Notes under the pieces: generated by a model
The model's input: the letters and a program-made list of their open reading frames with translations, nothing else
What the model was told of the DNA's origin: nothing
Databases searched by the model: none
In this document: one piece after another, positions 9,020 to 17,454 of the stretch
Numbering within the stretch: the first letter of the stretch is position 1
How the letters are laid out: each line of letters opens with the position of its first letter
Program-made: the position numbers and the translations under genes
Source: Phycisphaerales bacterium
Lineage (GTDB): Bacteria; Planctomycetota; Phycisphaerae; Sedimentisphaerales; UBA12454
DNA length: 64,000 nt
Direction of reading: 5' to 3'
NCBI GenBank assembly: GCA_003142595.1
Contig: PLMU01000007.1
Coordinates: 312,417 to 376,416, forward strand

Positions 9020-10681
9020 ATGGCAGTGGCTCGTCAGGAACAGAGCAATGTAATGCTTTATACGGTTATAACTTTCGTCGGTCTTTTTATTGTCGCCGCG
9101 GTTCTGGCGGTTCTTTTTTATATAAAATCCGAAGACTGGCGAAACCAATTCCTCACATCTCAGCAAAATCAGGAAGAATTCGCCACGTCATCTGAGGTCC
9201 AAAACGTCGGCACACTTATCGGCCAAAAAGAACGCAAGGCAAGCCGAACACGCCAATTGCTCGGATACATAAACAAAATATACAAGATGGACACCGGCAG
9301 CGAGTCTGGCGAAACAAGCGCAGAAGCAAAGCTCGGCGAGCTGGATGCAAAATATAAAGATATCGTCGCAAGCCTTGAGAGGGGTTTTGTTCCGCCACCG
9401 GCAGCAGCAGAGGCTAACGCGCCAGTCGTAACGGATGCAAATGCGCCGGCACAGGCCGCTGTAACGGATATCAATAAGCCAGTAACAGCCGCTGTAACGA
9501 ATCCGGTAATGGCCGCTGCTGTAACAGATATTAACAGCACGCCGGGCCTGTTCAGGATTGTTGAAATATATAACAATAAGCTCAGACAGATGGACGAGAC
9601 TACCAATCAGTTAAATACGCAGATTGCGAATCTCAACAGCAAACTGGAAACAATCCAAAAAGGCGCTGCGGAAAGAGAAAGCTCACTGCTGACCCAGGTT
9701 CGTTCAGTGCAGCAGGACGCCAACAGCGTTCAGGAGAGCTATAATCAGCTTCGCGACCTGATGGACAAGAAAAGCAACGAGCAGGTCCAGGCGATTACGC
9801 AGCAGCGAGACCAGTCAGTCGAGGAAAAAAATAAATCCAAACAGGAATTGCTCGATGCAATGAACAAACTTTCCGTCACACAAAACAGATTACAGGAAAC
9901 GCTAAGCAAACTGGACGTATCAAAGTCCCGGCCAAAAGAAGACATCGCGGCATATAAGCCTGACGGGCATATAATTTCAATCGATACATTGTCAAATGTG
10001 GCCTTCATAGATATCGGAATCCAGGACAAGGTATATCCGGGCCTGACTTTTTCCGTATATAACAAAAATGCCCCTATCCCGACAGACGGAAACAGCGGGA
10101 ACAAAATAGAAGTCCTCAACGTGGACAAAAATACTTCAATGGCCAGAATTAATAAAATGAGCAAAAAGAACCCCATCTCGGAAGGCGATATAATTGTCAA
10201 TCTAATCTGGGACAGCAAGGCGACAAACAGATTTGTCGTCGCGGGCGATTTTGATTTTAACGGCGACGGTGAAATCGACCCGGACGGCGCAGCGAAAATC
10301 GAACAATTGATTCAAAACTGGGGCGGCAAAGCTGAAGATACAGTAACGACCAACACGGACTTTGTAATACTCGGCGCTCAACCCCAAGTAAAGAAAAAAC
10401 CGACACTCGATGAAACAGAAGTCGACCCGATGGCTACCGAAAAATACGATGCCTCGGTCAAGGCGTCAGAAAAATATCTGGAAGTCAAAAATCAGGCTAA
10501 AGACCTTTACATTCCAATATTTAACCTGAAAAGATTTCTGAACTTCATCGGGTATGAATCCTTAGCCTCAGGGCCAAAGACACAGCAGGCACAGACGCAA
10601 ACAAAGCCAGCGGCCCAGCCAAAGCCGCAAGCACAAACACCGACGCCGGCAACAAAGCCAAAGGCAAAAGCAAAACCGTAA
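9020..10681 (+). CDS. Membrane-anchored coiled-coil protein with a BRCT-like domain
   Basis: Unrecognised 553-residue protein. One membrane segment lies near residues 12-35 (MLYTVITFVGLFIVAAVLAV). An Ala/Pro/Thr-rich linker with repeated VTDAN/VTDIN units spans about 120-175, then a long coiled coil (about 185-320). At about 404-455 the pattern FVVAGDF, LIQNWGGK, TNTDFVILG, QP fits a BRCT fold, with an acidic DFNGDGEIDPDG stretch like an EF-hand loop inserted after its first strand. The tail (about 510-553) is Gln/Pro/Lys low complexity. It is convergent with nnrE. A structural or tethering role is only inference. Confidence 0.7.
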   Translation: MAVARQEQSNVMLYTVITFVGLFIVAAVLAVLFYIKSEDWRNQFLTSQQNQEEFATSSEVQNVGTLIGQKERKASRTRQLLGYINKIYKMDTGSESGETSAEAKLGELDAKYKDIVASLERGFVPPPAAAEANAPVVTDANAPAQAAVTDINKPVTAAVTNPVMAAAVTDINSTPGLFRIVEIYNNKLRQMDETTNQLNTQIANLNSKLETIQKGAAERESSLLTQVRSVQQDANSVQESYNQLRDLMDKKSNEQVQAITQQRDQSVEEKNKSKQELLDAMNKLSVTQNRLQETLSKLDVSKSRPKEDIAAYKPDGHIISIDTLSNVAFIDIGIQDKVYPGLTFSVYNKNAPIPTDGNSGNKIEVLNVDKNTSMARINKMSKKNPISEGDIIVNLIWDSKATNRFVVAGDFDFNGDGEIDPDGAAKIEQLIQNWGGKAEDTVTTNTDFVILGAQPQVKKKPTLDETEVDPMATEKYDASVKASEKYLEVKNQAKDLYIPIFNLKRFLNFIGYESLASGPKTQQAQTQTKPAAQPKPQAQTPTPATKPKAKAKP

Positions 10682-10683
10682 AT

Positions 10684-11463
10684 TTATCTTTGCTGTTCAG
10701 GTTCGATGCCGATAGAGGCGATATAAACCTGGCCTGTGAACTGGGCGGAGCGCGGATTTAAAAATCCCTTTTTTGCCGCGGCAAATGTAACTGTCGATAT
10801 CGCTTTTATCGCAGCACCTAAAGATTCGCCGGTATCGCAGTCAAGTCCCGAAGGAATATCCACCGCCACAATCGGTTTGTTGAGTGAATTAATCGCGTTG
10901 ATAAACCTGACAAAATCATTCCGAAGCACGCCTGTCAGGCCGGTGCCGAAAATCGCATCCACAATCAAATCGCTGTCACCGGCAAAAGTTTCGACTTCTT
11001 TTTCGATATTCGCAGATGCAATATCTAATTCTGTAATTTTAATTTCCATTTTGTTTTTGACAATTTTATAATTAACCTCGGCGTCGTCTTTAATCTTTGA
11101 GACCGGTCCGCAAAGAGCGATGGCAACATCAACGCCGGCATTTTTTAAATGGCGAACGATTACGAATCCGTCGCCGCCATTATTGCCTGGGCCGCAGAAA
11201 ACACAGACCTTTGAGCCGATGCGTTTTTCCAGCTGCGCTAAGACAATTTCCGCACAGCCGCTGCCGGCGTTCTCCATCAGCACAACACCGGGTACGGAGG
11301 CTGTATTTATCGCCCAGGTGTCGAAATCGCGAACCTGCTGACGAGTCAAAATCAAATCTTTGCGTCTGTCAAACTCCCTTATCATGCCACTGATTATACT
11401 CCCGCTGGACAAAGCGTCAATAAACTGATTTATTGTTGAATATTTGAAGTTTAACGTTACCAT
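10684..11463 (-). CDS. nnrE: NAD(P)H-hydrate epimerase (YjeF N-terminal domain)
   Basis: Interconverts the R and S forms of damaged NAD(P)HX, preparing it for the dehydratase encoded at 18716-19582. The Rossmann-type domain shows ENAGSGCAEIV, the FCGPGNNGGDGFVIVRHL signature, DAIFGTGL and VAVDIPSGLDCDTG. Only the epimerase half is present, about 230-259 residues; in many bacteria it is fused to the dehydratase. The start is uncertain: ATG 11463 overlaps the region of the surE start on the other strand, and ATG 11385 (MIREFDRR) fits the family better. Confidence 0.92.
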   Translation of the reverse strand: MVTLNFKYSTINQFIDALSSGSIISGMIREFDRRKDLILTRQQVRDFDTWAINTASVPGVVLMENAGSGCAEIVLAQLEKRIGSKVCVFCGPGNNGGDGFVIVRHLKNAGVDVAIALCGPVSKIKDDAEVNYKIVKNKMEIKITELDIASANIEKEVETFAGDSDLIVDAIFGTGLTGVLRNDFVRFINAINSLNKPIVAVDIPSGLDCDTGESLGAAIKAISTVTFAAAKKGFLNPRSAQFTGQVYIASIGIEPEQQR

Positions 11464-11470
11464 ACCGGAT

Positions 11471-12214
11471 ATGAATATTCTTTTAACAAATGATGACGGG
11501 ATTTTAGCACCGGGAATAGCAGCGGCCTATAAAGAGCTGTGCAAACTCGGCGATGTAACCGTTGTCGCACCTTCCGATAGGATGAGCGGCGCAGGTCACA
11601 GCATAACGGTATTCGAGCCGCTGCTTTGCGAGAAAATAAACGTAGAAGGCCAGTTCAGCGGATACAGTGTCAGCGGTTCACCGGCAGACTGCGTTAAACT
11701 GGCCGTTATGGAAATTTGCCCTAAAAAGCCCGACCTTGTCGTCAGCGGCATAAACCACGGAGCAAATGTCGGCATTAACGTTTATTATTCCGGCACAGTG
11801 GCGGCAGCGATAGAGGCGGCGTTTTTTAAAATTCCGGCTGTCGCGCTGAGCGCCGTCCGCGAAGAACAGACGGATTTTGAAAATGCCGCAAAACATTGTG
11901 TCAAAGTCATAAATAAACTTCTGCCGGCAGGTATCGAGGGCGTGATAAATATTAATATCCCGGCTCTTTCAAGCGGCCAGCCGAAAGGCGTAAAGGTCGT
12001 GCCGCAGTCAACGATGGGTTTCGATGAGCATTTTGTTAAAGAGAAAAATGATAAAGGTCAAATACTTTATCAGCTTTCGGGCGGATATCATCGCGATAAA
12101 GACCTGCCCAGCGATACCCTGGCGATTAATGAGGGATTTATAACCGTTACCTCGCTCGGCTTCGATATGACAGATTATAATGGAATGAAAATACTTAATA
12201 AGATTAAGTGGTAA
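11471..12214 (+). CDS. surE: 5'/3'-nucleotidase SurE
   Basis: Metal-dependent phosphatase of nucleoside monophosphates. The start MNILLTNDDGILAPGI carries the paired metal aspartates, followed by APSDRMSGAGHSIT, GSPADCVKLA and SGINHGANVG. The frame is open from 11444, but MNILLTNDDG at 11471 matches the family N-terminus exactly, giving 247 residues. It is divergent from nnrE with overlapping 5' regions, and is followed 15 nt later by an ACT-domain gene. Confidence 0.94.
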   Translation: MNILLTNDDGILAPGIAAAYKELCKLGDVTVVAPSDRMSGAGHSITVFEPLLCEKINVEGQFSGYSVSGSPADCVKLAVMEICPKKPDLVVSGINHGANVGINVYYSGTVAAAIEAAFFKIPAVALSAVREEQTDFENAAKHCVKVINKLLPAGIEGVININIPALSSGQPKGVKVVPQSTMGFDEHFVKEKNDKGQILYQLSGGYHRDKDLPSDTLAINEGFITVTSLGFDMTDYNGMKILNKIKW

Positions 12215-12229
12215 TTTAAGGAATAAACA

Positions 12230-12520
12230 ATGGCCGCGAAAAAACAATCTCAGATTTGCATAGTAACCGTTACCGGCAAAGACAGAGTAGGCATCATCGC
12301 TAAACTTGCCAACGCAATGGCAAAGGCAAACATTAATATTGTCGACGTTAATCAGAAGATTATGGAAAACTATTTTGTTATGACAATGGCCGTCGATATC
12401 GCAAAAGCGGCTATCAGCATTCCTCAGATTCATAAGAGACTGGACAAAATCGGTCAGGAAATGAAACTGAAAATTACCTTTCAGGATGAAAAGATTTTCA
12501 AGATGATGCACCGTATCTAA
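12230..12520 (+). CDS. ACT domain protein (UPF0237/glycine cleavage repressor-like)
   Basis: Single ACT domain of 96 residues with the usual opening ICIVTVTGKDRVGIIAKLA and the ligand-loop segment NINIVDVNQKI. UPF0237 proteins of this size bind small ligands, probably amino acids, and have no catalytic part. AAGGA lies 7 nt before the ATG. It is in line with surE upstream and may be co-transcribed. The ligand is unknown. Confidence 0.88.
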   Translation: MAAKKQSQICIVTVTGKDRVGIIAKLANAMAKANINIVDVNQKIMENYFVMTMAVDIAKAAISIPQIHKRLDKIGQEMKLKITFQDEKIFKMMHRI

Positions 12521-12615
12521 TCTTCTTGCAAAACAGACACCGGAGATGTAAAGTATGCTCAAAACAGCTCTTTGGATAAGAAATATTTTCTTAATATATT
12601 GTCAAAAATAGACTT

Positions 12616-12689
12616 GCGTCCGTAGCTCAACTGGATAGAGTGCCGGCCTACGAAGCCAGAGGTTGCAGGTTCGATTCCTGCCGGACGCA
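12616..12689 (+). tRNA. tRNA-Arg (anticodon ACG)
   Basis: A 74-nt cloverleaf: 7-bp acceptor GCGTCCG/CGGACGC with discriminator A, D-stem GCTC/GAGT, anticodon stem CCGGC/GCCAG with loop CTACGAA, and T-arm GCAGG-TTCGATT-CCTGC. The anticodon ACG reads CGN arginine codons after A34 is changed to inosine. CCA is not encoded. Confidence 0.96.
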
Positions 12690-12732
12690 TTCAGTTGTTT
12701 TAATAATAGAATATTCTTATAAAGAAAAAACT

Positions 12733-13734
12733 ATGGAAACAAATAAAGATTTTTCATCGCAGATTATCGAAAAAGCCGCAACACTTTTCAAGCATATCGT
12801 CCTGCCGGAAGGCTGCGATGAGCGAACAATAGAAGCGGCAAAAAAAATCGCCGACCTTAAAATGGCAAGGCTCACAATTCTCGGCGATGAAAAACAAATC
12901 GGCGATGCTCTTAAAAAGATTGGGGCAAAAACAAACGACATCAATATCATAAATAATCAAACCAGCAGCAAACTAAAAGACTACGCAGAACAATTTTATC
13001 AGCTTCGCAAAAATAAAGGCGTTACTCCTGAATCAGCTCTTAAAACCATACAAGCTATGGTCTATTTCGGCACAATGATGGTAAAGAACAGCGAAGTTGA
13101 CGGCCTTGTTTCCGGAGCGACACACTCGACCGCCGATACAGTCCGCCCCGCTTTGCAAATCATAAAAGCAGCCAAAGGCATCGAAACTGTTTCAAGTATG
13201 TTCTTTATGACAAATAGCAAAATGACAATTCTGTTCGCAGACTCCGGCCTTAACGAAGACCCTGATGCCGAGCAGCTTGCAGACATCGTCCTTGCGACGG
13301 CAAGAACCGCAAAACAGTTCGGCATTGTGCCGAAAATCGCGATGCTTTCATATTCCACAAAAGGCTCGGCCAAAGGCATAGGGCCGGATAAAGTCATTAA
13401 AGCAACCGAACTTGCCAAAGAGAAACTTTCCAAAGAATTTGCCGGTGAATATTTAATAGACGGCGAATTGCAATTTGATTCCGCATTTGTGCCGAAGATC
13501 GCTGTGAAAAAGTGTCCCGACAGCCCGTTAAAAGGCCAGGCCAATGTATTTATCTTCCCGGATTTGGGAGCTGGAAATATCTGCTACAAAATGGCCGAAA
13601 GACTGGCAGGCCTGAACGCCTACGGCCCAATTTTGCAGGGCCTCGCAAAGCCGGTAAATGATTTATCACGCGGCTGTAACAGCGATGACATTGTTGCTGC
13701 GGTGGCAATAACGGCAATACAAGCCGCAGGCTAA
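12733..13734 (+). CDS. pta: Phosphate acetyltransferase
   Basis: Converts acetyl-CoA and phosphate to acetyl phosphate, the first step of acetate formation and ATP gain. The 333 residues are the short single-domain form and show VLPEGCDERTI, SGATHSTADTVRPALQ, ADSGLNEDPDAEQLA, SYSTKGSAKG and the final FPDLGAGNICYK. The frame is open from 12640, but that would start inside tRNA-Arg; METNKDFSS at 12733 is the sensible start. No acetate kinase gene is adjacent. The next gene begins directly after its stop codon. Confidence 0.95.
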   Translation: METNKDFSSQIIEKAATLFKHIVLPEGCDERTIEAAKKIADLKMARLTILGDEKQIGDALKKIGAKTNDINIINNQTSSKLKDYAEQFYQLRKNKGVTPESALKTIQAMVYFGTMMVKNSEVDGLVSGATHSTADTVRPALQIIKAAKGIETVSSMFFMTNSKMTILFADSGLNEDPDAEQLADIVLATARTAKQFGIVPKIAMLSYSTKGSAKGIGPDKVIKATELAKEKLSKEFAGEYLIDGELQFDSAFVPKIAVKKCPDSPLKGQANVFIFPDLGAGNICYKMAERLAGLNAYGPILQGLAKPVNDLSRGCNSDDIVAAVAITAIQAAG

Positions 13735-14103
13735 ATGGAAATCCATGGCAAAACTCGATTTGTCATCCATAAGCATACCAAAGGAAGCGAAACTCACTGG
13801 GATTTAATGATTGAATGGGGAGAGAAGCTCAAAACCTGGCGATTGGAAAACCCGCCTGAAAAATTAGCATCTGAAAAAATAAAAGCCACACTTATTTTCG
13901 ACCACGATAAAAAATTCCTAACTTATCAAGGCCCTGTCAATAACGGTAAGGGTAATGTTGAAATTGTCGATGAAGGAACTTGCATAATCGAATCTGCCGC
14001 TGAAAAGGAATTGAAGATAAATTTCAATGGCAGAAAATTAAAAAATAATTTCAGACTTGTTCAACAAGAAAATAATTGGTTCTTTGAGCCAATAATCACT
14101 TAG
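13735..14103 (+). CDS. Stand-alone LigD-type 3'-phosphoesterase domain protein
   Basis: A 122-residue protein matching the N-terminal phosphoesterase domain of DNA ligase D. The hallmark is RFVIHKHTKGSETHWDLMIE, with the two histidines and the aspartate used for metal binding, then TWRLENPP where LigD has W-x-VPKGP. In the LigD enzyme this domain trims 3' ends at double-strand breaks. Here it is a single domain with no ligase or polymerase part and no ku gene in the window. Its ATG follows the pta stop with no gap, so it is translated from the pta mRNA. Confidence 0.85.
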   Translation: MEIHGKTRFVIHKHTKGSETHWDLMIEWGEKLKTWRLENPPEKLASEKIKATLIFDHDKKFLTYQGPVNNGKGNVEIVDEGTCIIESAAEKELKINFNGRKLKNNFRLVQQENNWFFEPIIT

Positions 14104-15574
14104 TTTTCAAATACTCATTAATCGCCGCAGCGGCGGTGCGGCCCTGACCCATAGCTAAAATAACTGTCGCGGCGCCTAAAACAATATCTCCGCCGGCGTA
14201 AACACCATCGAGAGATGTTTTGCAGTTGTCATCGACAACAATATTTCCCCATTTATTCAAATTCAACCCCGGCGTTGTCTGGCCGATGAGCGGATTTGCA
14301 CCGTTGCCGATGGCGACAACCACCGTATCGACATCAATCGTAAATTCAGAACCTTCTATCGGAACAGGTCTGCGCCTGCCGGATGAATCCGGCTCGCCAA
14401 GCTCGTATTTTAAACATTCAATCGCTTTTACAATGCCGTCAGCATTGCCGATAATCTGTTTTGGATTTCGCAAGAGATGAAATTCGATGCCTTCTTCTTT
14501 TGCGTGATGGACTTCCTCGACACGAGCAGGCATTTCCTTTTCGCTGCGTCTATATATTAGATAAACCTTTTCGGCACCGAGCCTGACAGCCGTTCTGGCA
14601 GAGTCCATAGCGACGTTTCCGCCGCCGATAACCGCGACTTTTTTCGACATCGCGATAGGAGTATCGGCTCCTTTGCCGAAATCATAAGCCCGCATAAGAT
14701 TCGCACGGGTCAGGTATTCATTAGCGCTGTAAACGCCGACAAGGTGTTCGCCCTGGATATTCATAAACATTGGCAAACCTGCGCCAACGCCGATATAAAC
14801 GGCCGAAAAGCCATCTTCTTCCATTAGCTGTTTTATGGTTTTTGTTCTGCCGACAACGAAATTGCGGATGATTTTAACGCCCATTTTTTCAAGGCCGTCG
14901 ATTTCTTCCTGCACAATCGCTTTTGGCAGACGAAATTCCGGAATGCCGTAAACCATAACGCCGCCGGGCTTGTGAAACGCTTCGAATAAAGTCACATCAT
15001 GGCCTGCCCTGCGAACATCGGTAGCAACGACGATTCCGCCGGGTCCTGAGCCTATCACGGCAACTTTTTTGCCTGTCGTTGCCGCAACTGCAGGCGATGA
15101 CTGATTTTTTTGTTTTCTGCCCCAGTCGGAGACGAATCTTTCGAGCCTTCCGATTGAGACAGACATATCGACATTCTTAAATTTTTTGCCAACGGTGCAG
15201 GGAAGCTGGCACTGCACTTCCTGCGGACAAACTCTGCCGCAAACTGCGGGCAGAAGTGAATTTTCCCTGATGATATCGAGAGATTTCTGGAAATTTCCCT
15301 CGGCAATTTCACCGACGAAATCTCTTATCTGTATTCTTACAGGACAGCCCGCTACGCAGGGAGCATTTTTGCACTGTAAACATCGCAGAGCCTCAAGACG
15401 TGCCTGTGTTTCGGTGTATCCTGTTGCAACTTCATCAACATTGGAACGTCTTGTCGTAGAGTCCTGCTGCGGCATCGGCTGAGTCGGAATATCATATCTG
15501 TCGGCGGGTTTTAATGTGCCGTCTTTGTGTTTTTTCAATAGTTCGTTAAGTAATTGCTGCTCGTTCAATTCCAT
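14096..15574 (-). CDS. nfnB: NADPH-dependent ferredoxin:NAD bifurcating oxidoreductase, large subunit NfnB (GltD-like)
   Basis: Large subunit of an electron-bifurcating transhydrogenase that couples NADPH oxidation to NAD and ferredoxin reduction. The 492 residues show the two [4Fe-4S] cysteine groups near the N-terminus (CLQCKNAPCVAGCP and CGRVCPQEVQCQLPC), a first dinucleotide fold IGSGPGGIVVA, GIPEFRLPK, and a second fold IGGGNVAMDSAR. By sequence alone it resembles the glutamate synthase small chain, and would often be named so. The adjacent PyrK-like nfnA gene, 3 nt upstream, and the absence of gltB indicate the Nfn complex. Confidence 0.88.
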   Translation of the reverse strand: MELNEQQLLNELLKKHKDGTLKPADRYDIPTQPMPQQDSTTRRSNVDEVATGYTETQARLEALRCLQCKNAPCVAGCPVRIQIRDFVGEIAEGNFQKSLDIIRENSLLPAVCGRVCPQEVQCQLPCTVGKKFKNVDMSVSIGRLERFVSDWGRKQKNQSSPAVAATTGKKVAVIGSGPGGIVVATDVRRAGHDVTLFEAFHKPGGVMVYGIPEFRLPKAIVQEEIDGLEKMGVKIIRNFVVGRTKTIKQLMEEDGFSAVYIGVGAGLPMFMNIQGEHLVGVYSANEYLTRANLMRAYDFGKGADTPIAMSKKVAVIGGGNVAMDSARTAVRLGAEKVYLIYRRSEKEMPARVEEVHHAKEEGIEFHLLRNPKQIIGNADGIVKAIECLKYELGEPDSSGRRRPVPIEGSEFTIDVDTVVVAIGNGANPLIGQTTPGLNLNKWGNIVVDDNCKTSLDGVYAGGDIVLGAATVILAMGQGRTAAAAINEYLKTK

Positions 15575-15577
15575 CCC

Positions 15578-16432
15578 CTATTTATCAAGGCCGATTTTGC
15601 ATTTATGTTTCTTGTATTCTTCCATCGCCTGGGCTTCCTGTTTTTTATAAGCCTGCATACGTTTCATCATTAAATCGAAATTAACTAAATGTCCGTCGAA
15701 TTCCGGTCCGTCAACGCATACAAATTTTGTCTGTCCGCCGACATCGACCCTGCATCCGCCGCACATTCCCGTTCCGTCAATCATAATCGTATTAAGTGAA
15801 ACAACGGTCGGAACATCGTATTTTTTAGTAGTCGCACAGCAGAACTTCATCATAATCGCCGGCCCTATCGCGACAGCAAGATTTGGTCTTGGCGTTCTTT
15901 GACAGATTTCTTCGAGCGGTTGCGTAACCAGCGCCTTTTTGCCGTAAGAGCCGTCATCGGTAACAACAATCAATTCATCGCTTATAGCTTTAAAATCGTC
16001 TTCGAGGATTAAAAGCTCTTTTGTCCTTGCGCCGAGGATGCTGACGACTTTATTGCCTGCTTTTTTCATTGCAGTCGCAATCGGCAAAAGCGGCGCACTG
16101 CCGATTCCACCGCCGACACAAACAACCGTCCCGAATTTTTCGACGTGGGTAGGTTTACCGAGCGGTCCAAGGATATTTTCCACTTTGTCGCCGACGTTCA
16201 AATTGCCAAGTTCGGCGGTGCTTTTTCCGACTGCCTGCCAGATAAGGCGGATTGTTCCTTTTTTCGCGTCGCTGCCGGCTATGGTCAGGGGGATTCTTTC
16301 ACTGTATCCGCCGAACAAACAGACAATTACAAACTGTCCCGGCTTTGCGGCCGCAGCTATCAGCGGCGCCTCGATATCAGCCATATAGACATTAGGGCAT
16401 AACTGATTTTTTGATAATATGTTATGAGCCAA
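15578..16432 (-). CDS. nfnA: NfnA, FAD/[2Fe-2S] small subunit of the bifurcating transhydrogenase
   Basis: PyrK-type flavoprotein that pairs with NfnB and handles NAD. Motifs are KPGQFVIVCLFGGYSERIPLTI (FAD site), VGGGIGSAPLLPIA (NAD site) and a C-terminal cysteine cluster DGTGMCGGCRVDVGG for [2Fe-2S]. The frame is open to an ATG at 16510, but the family starts near ILSKNQLCPNV; a TTG at 16432 with AAGG 8 nt before it fits best, giving about 284 residues. Annotated elsewhere as dihydroorotate or sulfide dehydrogenase; neither pyrD nor sulfide genes are nearby. Confidence 0.87.
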   Translation of the reverse strand: MAHNILSKNQLCPNVYMADIEAPLIAAAAKPGQFVIVCLFGGYSERIPLTIAGSDAKKGTIRLIWQAVGKSTAELGNLNVGDKVENILGPLGKPTHVEKFGTVVCVGGGIGSAPLLPIATAMKKAGNKVVSILGARTKELLILEDDFKAISDELIVVTDDGSYGKKALVTQPLEEICQRTPRPNLAVAIGPAIMMKFCCATTKKYDVPTVVSLNTIMIDGTGMCGGCRVDVGGQTKFVCVDGPEFDGHLVNFDLMMKRMQAYKKQEAQAMEEYKKHKCKIGLDK

Positions 16433-16603
16433 TTTTATCGCCTTAAACTGTAATAAAACAGAAGCGGAATTATGGCAGATTTTCAACAACTGGTCAAGTG
16501 AATATACCACTTTTTTGGCAAATTGGTCATTTTTGGCGCAAAAATAGCGTTTTTCGGCTGTTTTGCATATTTTTTAACTAATAAAATTCCTGCAAAAAAT
16601 TGC

Positions 16604-16632
16604 TTGCTGAATAGAAGTCTTTGCTGTATAGT
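16604..16632 (+). promoter_or_regulatory. Promoter upstream of the HU gene
   Basis: TTGCTG (16604-16609), 17 nt, TATAGT (16627-16632). This would leave a leader of about 120 nt before the HU start at 16760, with no recognised structure. Confidence 0.5.
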
Positions 16633-16759
16633 GATTTGCGGTCTTTGAAACAAATGTTTTTTTCAACCTTTAATGATAAAAATTTAATAAGGATTTGGTT
16701 AGAGCTATTAAAGCTTTTTAAAAATATTTTAGAAACTCTCTGATGATACGAGGTAAACT

Positions 16760-17068
16760 ATGACAACCATTACGAAGAAAGAATTAATCGACCGGATTGC
16801 CGAACAGACTCAGGCCAAAAGAGTTGTGGTCAAGCGCGTTGTTCAGTTGTTTCTCGACGAGATTATCGCCGAGTTAATCAAGAGCAACCGCCTTGAATTC
16901 CGCGATTTCGGAGTCTTTGAAGTCAGGACTCGCGAGGCCAGGGTGGCTCAGAATCCCAAGACGCTTGAAAGAGTGGATGTTCCCTCCAAGCGGACTGTGA
17001 AATTCAAGATGGGCCGGCTGATGAAGGAAAAACTCGGCAGTAAAATCCAGTCGGCTGCCGGAGAGTAG
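16760..17068 (+). CDS. HU/IHF-family DNA-binding protein
   Basis: Small dimeric nucleoid protein that bends DNA. The 102 residues begin MTTITKKELIDRIAEQTQ, with EFRDFGVFEVRTREAR and the beta-arm segment RVAQNPKT, as in HU and IHF. The arm carries a proline in place of the usual R-NP pattern context (QNPKT), so intercalation is likely kept. A GAGG sequence is just before the ATG. It is followed by the cold-shock gene on the same strand. Confidence 0.93.
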   Translation: MTTITKKELIDRIAEQTQAKRVVVKRVVQLFLDEIIAELIKSNRLEFRDFGVFEVRTREARVAQNPKTLERVDVPSKRTVKFKMGRLMKEKLGSKIQSAAGE

Positions 17069-17164
17069 AAACTCTGAAAATATTCCTGCGGAATTTAAAG
17101 GCATATACAGGCTGGGGTTGCATATCGGCCTGATATGACCGCAGATAGCGTAAGGAGTATATCG

Positions 17165-17377
17165 ATGGCAGAAGGAGTTATAAAATGGTTCGACCCAAAG
17201 AAGGGTTATGGTTTTATAGACGGCAATGGACAGCCTGATATTTTTATTCATCATACGAATTTTAAAACCAAAGGCCTTAGAATCCTCAACCAGGGCGATA
17301 AAATAAGCTTTGAAATCGTTCAGGGCGAAAAAGGCCCAAGGGCCGATGCGGTGGAGCTTGTGGAAGTTGTAAAATAA
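17165..17377 (+). CDS. Cold-shock domain protein
   Basis: 70-residue single-strand nucleic-acid-binding OB fold. Both RNP motifs are visible in altered form: KGYGFIDG (RNP1) and DIFIHHTNF (RNP2), after the standard GVIKWFDPKK start. AAGGAG lies 7 nt before the ATG at 17165 and selects this start over one 30 nt upstream. Likely an RNA chaperone; cold induction is not shown. The 97-nt gap after HU could form a leader for autoregulation, but no specific structure was identified. Confidence 0.93.
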   Translation: MAEGVIKWFDPKKGYGFIDGNGQPDIFIHHTNFKTKGLRILNQGDKISFEIVQGEKGPRADAVELVEVVK

Positions 17378-17454
17378 GCAGCCGCCGCCCGTAATTTTTT
17401 TGTAGAAGCTCCGGTTTCTGGTATTTAGCACCTGAAAAGAGTGGGCAGGAGGAA

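Noticed and set aside
12640-12732. Upstream start of pta inside tRNA-Arg
   Set aside because: The frame is open, but a start there would lie within a complete tRNA; METNKDFSS at 12733 fits the family.
16522-16534. ATTGGTCATTTTT shared with the reverse strand at 61821-61833
   Set aside because: A shared 13-mer is expected by chance several times in a window of this size, and the flanks do not match.
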